Source: an uncultured Gemmatimonadota bacterium (GTDB lineage Bacteria; Gemmatimonadota; Gemmatimonadetes; Gemmatimonadales; Gemmatimonadaceae). From it: 42,841 bases of DNA. This document shows, in pieces, positions 14,248 through 22,936 of the stretch. The first letter of the stretch is position 1. Each line of letters begins with the position of its first letter. The DNA is taken from the NCBI GenBank assembly GCA_946479015.1, contig CAMLEQ010000003.1, positions 1 through 42,841 on the forward strand. The letters are read 5' to 3'. Below the pieces are notes generated by a model that was not told the DNA's origin, did no database searches, and saw only the letters and a list, made by a program, of their open reading frames with translations. The position numbers were made by a program, and so were the translations under genes.

Positions 14248-16556
14248 GACCCGCTCCTCCGCTCCTCCCAGTGGTGCTGGACGGTGGACCCGGTGTGTGG
14301 AATCTCCCCCGCCTCGTACGGGAACATCTCCGGCGCGTTCTCCACGGTGAAGTTCTCCGTCGCCCCAGCGGGGGCCGACGGCACCGGCGACTCCCGCTTC
14401 TCCACCGTCGCCGCGCAGCACTTGAACTCCGGGATCCGGACCTTCGGGTCCACCGCGGGATTGGTGAGCTGGTTCACCGCCGCGCTATGCCCGTAGTGGA
14501 AGGGGATGAACAGCGTGTCCGGGCGGATGGTCGGCGTCACGAGGGCGCGCAGCTCCATCGCGCCGCGCGGGGTGCGCACGCGCACGATCTCGTCGTTGGC
14601 GATGCCGAGCCGCTGCGCGACGCTCGGGTGGAGCTCCACCCAGGGCTCGGGCGCCTGCGAGTTGAGGAAGCCGAGCCGGCGCGTCTGCGTTCCGCTCAGG
14701 TACTGGTAGACCACGCGCCCGCTGGTGAGGCGGAAGGGGAAGTCGCCGCCCGGCTCCTCGGCCGGCGGCCGGTACGTGATCGCCGACATGTGGGCGCGCC
14801 CGTCGGGGTGGTGAAAGCGCTCGGTGAAGAGCCGCGGCGTCCCCTCGCTCTCGTCGGAGGGGCACGGCCAGAACACCCCCTGCTGTGCCTCGATCGTCTC
14901 GTACGTGATTCCGCTGTCGTCGGCGACGCCGCCGCGCGGCGCGACGCGCAGCTCGTCCCAGATCTCGCGTGCCGAGCGGTACGGGAAGAACTTCCCGCGC
15001 CCGAGGCGCCGCGCGAGGTCGCAGGCGATCTCCCAGTCGCGTCGCGCCTCCCCCGGCGGATCCACCGCCTGGTCGAGCTTCACCACGCGCCCCTCGAGAT
15101 TCGTGGTCGTCCCCTCGTCCTCGCACCACACGGCGCACGGCAGCACCACGTCGGCCAGCTCGGCCGTCTCGGACATGAAGAAGTCCACCACCACCAGCGG
15201 ATCGAGCCGCTCGAGCGCGCGCTGCACGATCGCGTTCTCCGGAAGGGAGACCATCAGGTTCGAGCACATGACCATGCAGCTCCGGATCTCCCCGTCCGCC
15301 ATGAGGTGCACCATCTCCGTCGCCGCCGCGCCGGCGTGGGGGAGCTCGGACTCCGGGATCCCCCACACCTCCGCGATGTAGCGGCGCGCCTCGGGATCGT
15401 CGATCTCGCGGTAGCCGGGAAGCTGGTGCGCCTTCTGCCCCATCTCGCGCCCGCCCTGCCCGTTCCCCTGCCCCGTGAGCATCATCGTCCCTCCGCCCGG
15501 CTTCCCCACCTGTCCACGCGCGAGCGCGAGGTTGATGCACGCGAGGCAGTTGTCCACGCCGTGCGTCGAATGCTCGATCCCGCGCGCGTGCATCACGAGC
15601 GACGTCGGCGCGCGCCCGTAGATCTCCGCCGCCGCGCGGATGCGCGCGGCGGGCACGCCGCAGATCCGCTCGGCCATCTCGAACGTGTAGGGCTCGACGG
15701 TCTCGCGCACCGCGTCCCAGCCGGTGGTTCGCGCGGCGAGGTATGGCTCGTCCACGAGCCCCTCGTGCACCAGGTGGCGCAGCATGGCGTTGAGCATCGC
15801 GACGTCGGTCCCCGGGCGGAGCGGGAGCCAGAGGTCGGCGGTCCGCGCGGCCGGCGTCTCGCGCGGATCGGCGACGATGAGCCGCGCGCCGCGATCGCGC
15901 GCGCGCCAGATCCACTGCATCATCACCGGGAAGCACTCCGCCACGTTGCTCCCGACGACGAAGATCGCATCGGCGAGCGGCACGTCGGTCATCGGCAGCG
16001 GCGCGCGATCGAGGCCGAACGCCTTCTCGTAGGCGCCGGCCGCCGACGACATGCAGAGGCGGCCGTTGTAGTCCACGTGCCGCGTCCCCACTGCCACCCG
16101 CGCGAACTTGCCCATCAGGTAGCAGCGCTCGTTCGACATCGACGAGCCGCTGTAGATCGCGACCGCGTCCATGCCGTGCTCCGCCTGGATCTCGCGCCAG
16201 CGGCGGGCGACGTAGTCGAGTGCCTCGTCCCAGCTCGCGCGCACGAGCGCGCCGTTGCGCCGCACCAGCGGATGACGCAGGCGCTCCGGGTGCCCGGCCT
16301 GCTGGTACGCCACCACCCCCTTGGGGCAGAGCGAGCCGCGGTTGTGCGGGTATACGCGCGGCTCGACGCCGATCACCTGCCCGTCGCGCACCCGGAGGTA
16401 CATGGCGCACTGCACGCCGCAGAAGGAGCAGTGCGTGGGGACGAGCCGCTCCGCCACGTGCGAGGCCTCCGTCCACCCCACGGGCGATGGCCCGACCGAC
16501 TGGAAGTCGTAGTTGAAGGAGCGTCGGGGCTCGAAGAAATCCTTGTTGACCGTCAT
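14244..16556 (-). CDS. molybdopterin oxidoreductase, NarB/NapA-type catalytic subunit
   Basis: A 770-aa molybdenum enzyme. The N-terminal [4Fe-4S] ligands are C43, C46, C50 and C77. The presumed molybdenum ligand is C168 in YNGRLCMSSAA, a sequence typical of assimilatory (NarB/NasA) and periplasmic (NapA) nitrate reductases; formate dehydrogenases of this group may also carry Cys or Sec. Bis-MGD-binding regions include HARGIEHSTHGVDN and GQGNGQGGREMGQ. There is no Tat signal, so the subunit is predicted to be cytoplasmic. A four-cluster ferredoxin, a cytochrome b and a Rieske protein accompany it, unlike classical NarB. Nitrate is the best guess from motif and context (HPP, NO-related genes); formate or another oxyanion is possible. 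Confidence 0.9.
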   Translation of the reverse strand: MTVNKDFFEPRRSFNYDFQSVGPSPVGWTEASHVAERLVPTHCSFCGVQCAMYLRVRDGQVIGVEPRVYPHNRGSLCPKGVVAYQQAGHPERLRHPLVRRNGALVRASWDEALDYVARRWREIQAEHGMDAVAIYSGSSMSNERCYLMGKFARVAVGTRHVDYNGRLCMSSAAGAYEKAFGLDRAPLPMTDVPLADAIFVVGSNVAECFPVMMQWIWRARDRGARLIVADPRETPAARTADLWLPLRPGTDVAMLNAMLRHLVHEGLVDEPYLAARTTGWDAVRETVEPYTFEMAERICGVPAARIRAAAEIYGRAPTSLVMHARGIEHSTHGVDNCLACINLALARGQVGKPGGGTMMLTGQGNGQGGREMGQKAHQLPGYREIDDPEARRYIAEVWGIPESELPHAGAAATEMVHLMADGEIRSCMVMCSNLMVSLPENAIVQRALERLDPLVVVDFFMSETAELADVVLPCAVWCEDEGTTTNLEGRVVKLDQAVDPPGEARRDWEIACDLARRLGRGKFFPYRSAREIWDELRVAPRGGVADDSGITYETIEAQQGVFWPCPSDESEGTPRLFTERFHHPDGRAHMSAITYRPPAEEPGGDFPFRLTSGRVVYQYLSGTQTRRLGFLNSQAPEPWVELHPSVAQRLGIANDEIVRVRTPRGAMELRALVTPTIRPDTLFIPFHYGHSAAVNQLTNPAVDPKVRIPEFKCCAATVEKRESPVPSAPAGATENFTVENAPEMFPYEAGEIPHTGSTVQHHWEERRSGS

Positions 16557-16565
16557 CAGCGAATC

Positions 16566-17636
16566 TCAGAGGAAGCGTCGGCGCAGGAGCGCGTAATACG
16601 ATTCCGCGCGCAGCACCCGCTTGCAGGTGGGACAGTAGTCCTGGAGCAGACCGCCGTCGGGGCCGAGGTCGTATCGCTGGCCGAGGTCGCCGAGCACGCG
16701 CTCGAGGTCCACGATGAAGCGCGCCGATGGCACCTCGGCGCCGCACCGCTGGCACACGCCGGGCGTCGCCGCCGGTGCGTGCGTCCGCGAGCGGCCGTAG
16801 TAGTCCACATCCTGTGCCACCTGCTGGTAGAGCGTGACCCCGATGCTCGCCGGGCGCTCGACGATGTGAAAGAACTTCCCGAACGGGAGCGAGAGCAGCC
16901 AGAGCACCACCACCACCTGGTGCACGAGCGCGATGAACCAGTAGAAGGAGCCGCCCCACCAGTTCGACGAGGCGGTGAGCGCCAGCCCCGTCACCGCGAT
17001 CGCGAACAGGAGGATCAGCGGCACCAGATCGAAGCCGAAGCGCTGCGTGGTGAGCAGCCCCGTGTCGCGGATGCGGCGCCACGTGGCCGCCACCACCCCC
17101 GCGATGAGCAGCACGGCCGCGAAGTCCAGGATGTGGAAGATCGCGAAGCCGATCCCCGCCCGGATCGGAAAGCGCATCACGGGGAAGCCGAAGAACCAGG
17201 CGCGATAGCCGTCCGGGGGGATCAGCGTGAACCGCACCCAGCCGAAGGTGAGCGGCACGGTGACCAGGAGAGCGAGCACGACGCCCCAGAAGATCGCCTG
17301 GTGCGTGAGCCAGCGGGCGGTGCTCCGCTTGCGGATGAACGTCTGCCCGATGAGATCCGTCCACAGCGCTCGCGGGACGAGCATCGTGTAGCGGCGGAAG
17401 TTGCGCCAGGAGAGGAACGCCTTCCATCCGGCCACGAAGTAGTGCCGCGTGGGTGGGCGCCCGATCCAGAGGGCATAACGATAGGTGAGCGCGGCGATGG
17501 CGAACACGGTGCCGACGGCATAGCCGATCAGCGCCGCGTCGAAGTCGCGCAGACCGCGCGACCCGACCACGACGAGCACGAGCGTGACCAGCGTGATGAC
17601 GGCGGCCGCGACGGCGGCGCGCCCCTTGATCGTCAC
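16566..17636 (-). CDS. NarI/DsrM-like cytochrome b with C-terminal zinc ribbon
   Basis: A 356-aa membrane protein with about six to seven helices. Candidate haem His residues are in LTHQAIFWGV, FHILDFAAVL, LVHQVVVVLW and KFFHIVERP, the last being typical of nitrate-reductase-gamma-like and DsrM/HmcE-like subunits. The C-terminal 70 residues hold two CxxC pairs (CQRC and CPTC), suggesting a zinc ribbon or small cluster on the cytoplasmic face. It probably exchanges electrons with quinones and passes them to the ferredoxin and molybdoenzyme subunits. The start is GTG with GGGAGG about 9 bases upstream; it lies 9 bases ahead of the catalytic subunit gene. Confidence 0.85.
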   Translation of the reverse strand: MTIKGRAAVAAAVITLVTLVLVVVGSRGLRDFDAALIGYAVGTVFAIAALTYRYALWIGRPPTRHYFVAGWKAFLSWRNFRRYTMLVPRALWTDLIGQTFIRKRSTARWLTHQAIFWGVVLALLVTVPLTFGWVRFTLIPPDGYRAWFFGFPVMRFPIRAGIGFAIFHILDFAAVLLIAGVVAATWRRIRDTGLLTTQRFGFDLVPLILLFAIAVTGLALTASSNWWGGSFYWFIALVHQVVVVLWLLSLPFGKFFHIVERPASIGVTLYQQVAQDVDYYGRSRTHAPAATPGVCQRCGAEVPSARFIVDLERVLGDLGQRYDLGPDGGLLQDYCPTCKRVLRAESYYALLRRRFL

Positions 17637-17696
17637 GTGCGGGTGCTCCCTCCCGGGGTCACCCCTCCGACCGCAGGAGCCGTTCCGTCGCGCGAC

Positions 17697-19427
17697 TCAC
17701 GAGGCCGTCTCGAGCTCGCGCGCGACCGTCGGCGTGGAGCGCGGGGGCGGCGGGAGCGGGGGGAGCCCCAACAGCTCGCGCGAGCGGTTCAGCGCGTCGT
17801 CGATGTTGCCGAACAGGTTCTCCTCGCCGATCTCGCGCAGCACGGGCGATCCGGTGAGCGCCACCAGCGGCTGCATGTGCACGTCGGAGAGGAGCACCAC
17901 CGTGCCGTCGCGACGGCTCCGGTGCACGACGTCCTTGAGCGCGTGCATCCCGGTCGCGTCGAGCGCCAGCACGTGGCGCATCCGGATGATCAGCACTTTC
18001 GGATTGCCCGCCACGGTGCCGATGGTGTCCCTGAACGTCTCCGCCGCCCCGAAGAAGAACGGGCCGTTGATCTCGTACACATCCACCCCTGGCGGGATCG
18101 AGCGGCGGCGCAGGCCGTTCGGGTCGGTGTCGTACACCTCCCGCGGATCGTCCTGCGCCTCGAACTCGTGCCGGATCACGCTCACGTTCGTCACCTCCGC
18201 CATGCGGCGGATGAAGAGGAACGCCGCCAGCACCATCCCGACGGCGATCGCCACCGTGAGGTCCACCAGCACGGTGAGGCCGAACGTCGTGAGCAGCACC
18301 GCCACGTCGCTCTTGGGGGAGCGGAGCTCGGTCAGGAACGTCCGCCACTCGCTCATGTGGTACGACACCACCACGAGGATCGCCGCCAGCGTGGCGAGAG
18401 GGATGAGCGCCGCCCACTTTCCGAAGAAGAGGGTGATGAGCAGCAGCGTGACCGCGTGCGTGATCCCCGCGATCGGCGTGCGGCCGCCGTTCTTCACGTT
18501 CGTGGCCGTGCGCGCGATGGCGCCCGTGGCCGGGATCCCGCCGAACAGCGGCGAGGCGATGTTCGCCACCCCCTGCGCGACGAGCTCCATGTTCGACCGG
18601 TGCCGCCCGCCGAACATCCCGTCGGCCACCACCGCCGAGAGCAGCGACTCGATGGCCGCGAGCATCGCGATCGTGAACGCGGGGCCCACGAGTCCCGTCA
18701 CCTGCGCGAGATCCAGATGCGGAAGGTGCGGGTGCGGGACCGCGGCGTTCAGCCCGCCGAAGCGGCTGCCGATCGTTTCCACCGGCAGGTGCATCGCCTG
18801 GGCCACCATGGTCGCTGCGATGAGCGCCACGAACGGGCCGGGGATGCGGTGGCTCACCTTCGGCCAGAGCAGGATGATCGCCAGCGTGAGCGCCGCGATC
18901 CCCGCCGCCGCCGGCGTGAGCGCGCCCAGGTGGCCGAGCAGCGCTCCCCACTTCGGGAGGAACGCGGCCGGCGCGCTCCCCATGCGCAGCCCGAGCAGGT
19001 CCTTCACCTGGCTCGAGAAGATGATCACCGCGATCCCGCTCGTGAATCCGGTGATGACGGGGTGCGGAATGAACTTGATCACGCTCCCCAGCTTCGCCAC
19101 ACCCATGATCACCAGCAGCACCCCCGCCATCAGCGTGGCCACGGTGAGCCCGTCGATGCCGTACTGCTGGACGATGCCGTACACGATCACCACGAACGCG
19201 CCCGTGGGTCCGCCGATCTGGACGCGCGAGCCGCCGAGTGCGCTGATCAGGAAGCCGGCGACGATCGCCGTCCACAGGCCGCGGTCGGGGGTCACGCCGC
19301 TGGCGATGGCGAACGCGATCGCCAGCGGGATGGCCACGATCCCCACGATCACGCCGGCGGTGAGGTCGTGAACGAGCTGCTGCCGGTCGTACGACCGGAG
19401 CGCGGTGAACAGCTTCGGAACGAGCAC
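17697..19427 (-). CDS. SulP-family anion permease with STAS domain
   Basis: A 576-aa transporter with the SulP membrane domain (about 11-14 helices; GGPTGAFVVI, PHPVITGFTSGIAVII, FGGIPATGAIARTATN) and a C-terminal STAS domain from about residue 450 (RMRHVLALDATGMHALKD). The family carries sulfate, molybdate, bicarbonate, nitrate or other anions. Beside a molybdoenzyme, molybdate, nitrate or nitrite are attractive substrates, but none is shown by the sequence. The GTG start has AGGA 4 bases upstream. A stem-loop in the leader covers this ribosome-binding site (listed separately). Confidence 0.93.
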   Translation of the reverse strand: MLVPKLFTALRSYDRQQLVHDLTAGVIVGIVAIPLAIAFAIASGVTPDRGLWTAIVAGFLISALGGSRVQIGGPTGAFVVIVYGIVQQYGIDGLTVATLMAGVLLVIMGVAKLGSVIKFIPHPVITGFTSGIAVIIFSSQVKDLLGLRMGSAPAAFLPKWGALLGHLGALTPAAAGIAALTLAIILLWPKVSHRIPGPFVALIAATMVAQAMHLPVETIGSRFGGLNAAVPHPHLPHLDLAQVTGLVGPAFTIAMLAAIESLLSAVVADGMFGGRHRSNMELVAQGVANIASPLFGGIPATGAIARTATNVKNGGRTPIAGITHAVTLLLITLFFGKWAALIPLATLAAILVVVSYHMSEWRTFLTELRSPKSDVAVLLTTFGLTVLVDLTVAIAVGMVLAAFLFIRRMAEVTNVSVIRHEFEAQDDPREVYDTDPNGLRRRSIPPGVDVYEINGPFFFGAAETFRDTIGTVAGNPKVLIIRMRHVLALDATGMHALKDVVHRSRRDGTVVLLSDVHMQPLVALTGSPVLREIGEENLFGNIDDALNRSRELLGLPPLPPPPRSTPTVARELETAS

Positions 19428-19432
19428 GGGAT

Positions 19433-19462
19433 CCTGGCGGCAAGGGGGAGCGCGTCGCCAGG
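19433..19462 (-). promoter_or_regulatory. leader hairpin overlapping the SulP ribosome-binding site
   Basis: Read as minus-strand RNA, arms CCTGGCG and CGCCAGG pair over a 16-base loop. The downstream arm contains AGG of the AGGA Shine-Dalgarno sequence for the SulP start at 19427. Such a hairpin could lower SulP translation unless opened. It lies within the 136-base non-coding gap 19428-19563, the largest gap inside this minus-strand gene series. Confidence 0.35.
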
Positions 19463-19563
19463 CAATCTGCTCGGGTCGCGACGCGCCGGCCGTCGGCGAT
19501 TCCGAGGTCTCCGCCCGGACTATCGGCGACGTGGTCGTGCGGGAACCCCCTACCGAGCCACGT

Positions 19564-20019
19564 TCAGAACCGCTCCCCCTTCGCCTCGCGCGCCTTGCTC
19601 CCCACCGGCCGGATGCGCGACCACATGGTGTGGAAGAAGAGCGCGAGCGCGGCGATCTGGAGGAAGCCGCTCGCCACCACCACCCACCGCAGCCACGCAG
19701 CATCCACCCGCTGGCGGAGCAGCTCCCCCGCGACGCGGCTCGCGGTGCCCACGGTGAGCATCCAGTACGCCGCTTCGGCCAGCGCCGGGCTGTAGCGCTC
19801 GTCCGTCTTCTCCGGGCGCGGGAAGAGCCAGAGCGCGACGCCGAGAATCATCATCATCACGAAGCCGACGAAGATCGCGTGCGTGTGCGCGCTGATCTCG
19901 TAGCTGCCGGGGTAGCGCCGCGACAGCTCGCGCCGCGCGATCATCCACCCGCCGATCCCCAGCCCCACCGCGAGGAACACGATGGCCGTCTTGATGTAGC
20001 GCCTGACCAGCGAGTGCAT
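19564..20019 (-). CDS. small cytochrome-oxidase-subunit-I-like membrane protein
   Basis: A 151-aa protein with four predicted helices. The second begins with H45-T-H47 (SAHTHAIFVGFVMMMILG, ending WLFPRP), which resembles the start of the haem-binding helix region in subunit I of haem-copper oxidases and NO reductases. A further His lies near the C-terminus (FFHTMW). It is far too short to be an oxidase. Short proteins of this kind are commonly found near denitrification and NO-response genes. It may bind haem or copper; the function is unknown. It starts 6 bases after the CopD-like gene. Confidence 0.75.
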   Translation of the reverse strand: MHSLVRRYIKTAIVFLAVGLGIGGWMIARRELSRRYPGSYEISAHTHAIFVGFVMMMILGVALWLFPRPEKTDERYSPALAEAAYWMLTVGTASRVAGELLRQRVDAAWLRWVVVASGFLQIAALALFFHTMWSRIRPVGSKAREAKGERF

Positions 20020-20025
20020 GACCGA

Positions 20026-20496
20026 TCACCGGGAAAGGAGAATGCCGCCGGCGGCCGCGAGCAGCCCGAGGAGCAGCACCACCACGTGAACCGCGTTGAA
20101 CAGCCGGCCGCGCACCGCGCCCGTGCGGACGCGAGCGAGCACCGGCAGCGCGAACAGGAAGATGAGCACCAGCAGCCCCACCACCACCATCTTCCACGCG
20201 AAGACGCGGCGCTGGAAGGGCGACGCCTCGGCGCCGCCGCCGAGCAACCCGCGCAGCCGCGCGTTCACGAGTCCGCTCGCCACGATCACCACCAGCGACG
20301 CGCCCACCACCCGGCGCAGCCGCGCCTTGATCGCCACGAGCAGCGCGTACCGCTCGCGCCGCTCGAGCCCCGCGGCACGCATCGCCGGGCGCAGGATGAG
20401 CAGGTAGTACGCCACCGCCCCCATCCACACCACCACGCCGGCGAGATGCGCCAGCACCGCGGCGCGATGGATCCACTGGATCGTGGCGGGGCTCAC
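20026..20496 (-). CDS. CopD-like four-helix membrane protein
   Basis: A 156-aa protein with four helices. The first carries the pattern WIHRAAVLAHLAGVVVWMGA (His 9 and His 16), as in CopD/DUF2269-type copper or haem-binding membrane proteins. The last helix also begins with a His (FNAVHVVVLLLG). It sits between the NirJ-like gene and the small oxidase-like gene with short gaps of 19 and 6 bases. A second, distantly similar protein is encoded at 22937-23437. A role in copper or haem handling is inferred. Confidence 0.78.
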   Translation of the reverse strand: MSPATIQWIHRAAVLAHLAGVVVWMGAVAYYLLILRPAMRAAGLERRERYALLVAIKARLRRVVGASLVVIVASGLVNARLRGLLGGGAEASPFQRRVFAWKMVVVGLLVLIFLFALPVLARVRTGAVRGRLFNAVHVVVLLLGLLAAAGGILLSR

Positions 20497-20515
20497 CGGG
20501 TTCCGGCCGACTCCG

Positions 20516-21751
20516 TCACGCCCGCGGCTCGCGGATGCGGCTGCCGGGCACGAGCCCGCACTCCTCGTCCGTCAGGTAGCACCCCGGGTCCTCCGCCCAC
20601 GGATCGCCGTGCACCTGGAGCGCGCGCACGCGGAAGCCGCCGCCGCACACATCCTTCCACTGGCACGCCCCGCAGCGGCCATGGAGCAGCGGCGCGCGGT
20701 CGCGGAGCCCGGCCAGCAGCGGATCGGAGCCGTCGCTCCAGATCTCGCTGAACTTCCGGTCGCGCACGTTGCCGAGCGTGTGGCGCATCCAGAACTGGTC
20801 CGGGTGCACGTTGCCCAGGAAGTCGATGTCCGCCACGCCCACGCCCGAGCTGTGCAGCCCGCCGCCGTTCCAGCGGAGCAGCGCGAGCACCTCCTCGGCG
20901 CGCGCGGGGTCCTCCTCGCGCAGCTTGAGGTACAGGTACGGCCCGTCGGCGTGGTTGTCCACGGTGAAGATCTCCTTCGGGATCCCGCGCGCCGCGAGCT
21001 CCTTCGTGCGCCGGAGGATCGTGTCCACCGCCGCGCGTGCGTCGGCGGGGGGGAGCTCGTCCGTCGAGCTTCCACGGCCGCTGTACACCAGGTGGTAGAA
21101 GCAGGCGCGATCGATCCCCTCCGCCTCGATGAAGTCGAAGATCCGGTCGAGGTCGCGCGCGTTCCGGCGCGTGAGCGTCATTCTGAGCCCCACGCGCTGC
21201 CCCACTGCCTTGCAGTGGCGGAAGCCGGCCATCGCCTTCTCGAAGGCGCCCTTGTGCCCGCGGAAGATGTCGTTGGTACGCCCTATCCCATCGAGCGAGA
21301 TGCCCACATAGCTCACCTCGAGCGCACGGAGCCGCGCCGCGACCTCGGCGGTGATCAACGTGCCGTTCGTGGACAGCGTCACGCGGAGCCCGCGGGAGCG
21401 CGCGTGCGCGATGAGCGTGAAGATGTCGGGGCGCAGCAGCGGCTCACCGCCGGAGAGGAGGAGCACCGGGATCTCGAACGCGGCCAGATCATCGAGGAGC
21501 GCCATCCCCTCCACCGTGCTCAGCTCTCCCGCGTACTCGCGGTTCTCCGAGTCGGAGTAGCAGTGCACGCAGTGCAGGTTGCACCGGCGTCCCACGTTCC
21601 AGACCACCACCGGGCGGCGCTCGCCGGCGCTGCACGGCGGCGTCATGGTGACCACGTCCCGCTCCCGCACCCCTTCCGTGCGCTGCCGGCCGTAGCGCAG
21701 CCCGTCCGATGGCGTGTTGCGCCCCGCGTACAGCGTGGTGATGCCGATCAT
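20516..21751 (-). CDS. radical SAM/SPASM enzyme, NirJ-like (haem d1 / alternative haem pathway)
   Basis: A 411-aa radical SAM enzyme. The cluster motif is CNLHCVHCY (CxxxCxxC) near residue 57, followed by LSGGEPLLRPDIF and STNGTLI. The SPASM region has CGACQWKDVCGGG and the tail GDPWAEDPGCYLTDEE. The overall pattern, with VVVWNVGRRCNL, GNVHPDQFWMRHTLGNV and SDPLLAGL, closely resembles NirJ, which acts on didecarboxysirohaem in haem d1 synthesis, and its relative AhbC. No nirS or other haem d1 genes are in the window, so it may act in the sirohaem-dependent haem b pathway or on another substrate. The ATG start overlaps the upstream gene as ATGA. Confidence 0.87.
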   Translation of the reverse strand: MIGITTLYAGRNTPSDGLRYGRQRTEGVRERDVVTMTPPCSAGERRPVVVWNVGRRCNLHCVHCYSDSENREYAGELSTVEGMALLDDLAAFEIPVLLLSGGEPLLRPDIFTLIAHARSRGLRVTLSTNGTLITAEVAARLRALEVSYVGISLDGIGRTNDIFRGHKGAFEKAMAGFRHCKAVGQRVGLRMTLTRRNARDLDRIFDFIEAEGIDRACFYHLVYSGRGSSTDELPPADARAAVDTILRRTKELAARGIPKEIFTVDNHADGPYLYLKLREEDPARAEEVLALLRWNGGGLHSSGVGVADIDFLGNVHPDQFWMRHTLGNVRDRKFSEIWSDGSDPLLAGLRDRAPLLHGRCGACQWKDVCGGGFRVRALQVHGDPWAEDPGCYLTDEECGLVPGSRIREPRA

Positions 21752-22908
21752 GCCTGGTGTCCTCCGTCATGGCGCCCCTCGCGCCGCCACGCCGTGGGGA
21801 CGTAGGCGCAGAGCGGGTCGGCCTCGAGATAGTCGCCGGTCATCGCGAACGCGCGCGCCCGCGAGCCGCCGCAGATCCACCGGTACTCGCACGCGCCGCA
21901 CTTCCCCTTCAATCGGTCGGCGTCGCGCAGCGCCCGGAACGTGTCGTGCCGCCGGTACACATCGCCCAGCTCGTGCGTCCGCACGTTGCCGGCGCTCACC
22001 GGAAGGAACCCGGACGGGAAGATCTCGCCGCGGTGGCTCACGAACACGAAGCCGTTGCCGTCGTTCACCCCCCGCGCGCGTCCCACGCCATCGGAGATCA
22101 TCCCGGCCCCGACGCCGCCCGGGCCTGCCGCCTCCACCGCACCCGCGCGGCGCGCCTCACGCCGCCGCTGCAGAAGCACCCGCCGATAGTGCGGCGCCGC
22201 CGTGGTCTTGATGTCGAAGGGAGCGGTGGCGGCCAGCTCGGCCAGCCGCTCGAGCACCCCCTCCACCACATCCGCGCTCGGCAACTGCTCACGCCGCGCT
22301 CGTCCGGTGGGGACGACGAAGAACACCGACCAGAGCGCGATCCCGAGCTCCCCCACGAGCGTGATCAGCGACTCCAGGTCGCCGACGTTCAGGCTCGTGA
22401 TGGTGGTGTTCACCTGGGTGGAGAGTCCCAGCTCGCGCGCCGCCCGCAGCATCCCCACCGTCCAGTCGAAGGAGCCGGCCACGCCGCGGAACGCGTCGTG
22501 CCCGCGGGCGGTGGCCCCATCCAGGCTCACCGCGAGCCGGGCCAGCCCCGCATCGCGCAGCGACGCGAGCACGCGCGGCGTCATGAGCGGCGTGCCGGAC
22601 GGGGTGAGCGCCACCCGGAGCCCGGTCGACGCGGCATACTCCACGAGCGATACCGTATCGGGGCGCTTGAGGGGATCGCCCCCCGTGAGCACGAACAGGG
22701 GGCGCCCGAGGCGGCGCACCGCATCCACGAGCGCCCGCGCCTCCGCGGTGGTCAGCTCGAGCGGATCGCGCGCCGGCCTGGCGGACGCGCGACAGTGCAG
22801 GCACGCGAGGTCGCACGCCTGCGTCGTCTCCCAGATCACGAGAAAGGGCGCGCGGTCGAAGTCCACCGACGCGGGCACGGGGCGCTGATGCGCGAGGCGT
22901 GTGTCCAT
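21748..22908 (-). CDS. radical SAM/SPASM enzyme (TIGR04053-like, related to AhbD)
   Basis: A 386-aa radical SAM enzyme. The cluster motif CDLACLHC is near residue 33, after FLVIWETTQ, and is followed by LTGGDPLKRPD and LTPSGTPL. The C-terminal SPASM cysteines are in CGACEYRWICGG and DPLCAYVP. The whole pattern fits the TIGR04053 group, close to AhbD, which converts Fe-coproporphyrin to haem. It overlaps the NirJ-like gene by 4 bases, so the two are translated together. Joint action on a modified tetrapyrrole is likely by analogy with AhbC/AhbD but is not proved by sequence. Confidence 0.87.
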   Translation of the reverse strand: MDTRLAHQRPVPASVDFDRAPFLVIWETTQACDLACLHCRASARPARDPLELTTAEARALVDAVRRLGRPLFVLTGGDPLKRPDTVSLVEYAASTGLRVALTPSGTPLMTPRVLASLRDAGLARLAVSLDGATARGHDAFRGVAGSFDWTVGMLRAARELGLSTQVNTTITSLNVGDLESLITLVGELGIALWSVFFVVPTGRARREQLPSADVVEGVLERLAELAATAPFDIKTTAAPHYRRVLLQRRREARRAGAVEAAGPGGVGAGMISDGVGRARGVNDGNGFVFVSHRGEIFPSGFLPVSAGNVRTHELGDVYRRHDTFRALRDADRLKGKCGACEYRWICGGSRARAFAMTGDYLEADPLCAYVPTAWRREGRHDGGHQA

Positions 22909-22936
22909 GAGAGCGTGAGAGTGAGCGCGGCGGGCG

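Noticed and set aside
13103..16556. Arsenite oxidase (AioAB) as an explanation for Rieske plus molybdoenzyme
   Set aside because: The catalytic subunit has the NarB/NapA-type Cys motif (NGRLCMSSA) and is accompanied by a four-cluster ferredoxin and cytochrome b, unlike arsenite oxidase.
14271..19757. Very long plus-strand open frame (over 1800 codons) opposite the molybdoenzyme and SulP genes
   Set aside because: Its translation is His/Arg/Glu-rich antisense of clear protein families on the minus strand; long antisense frames are normal at this GC content.
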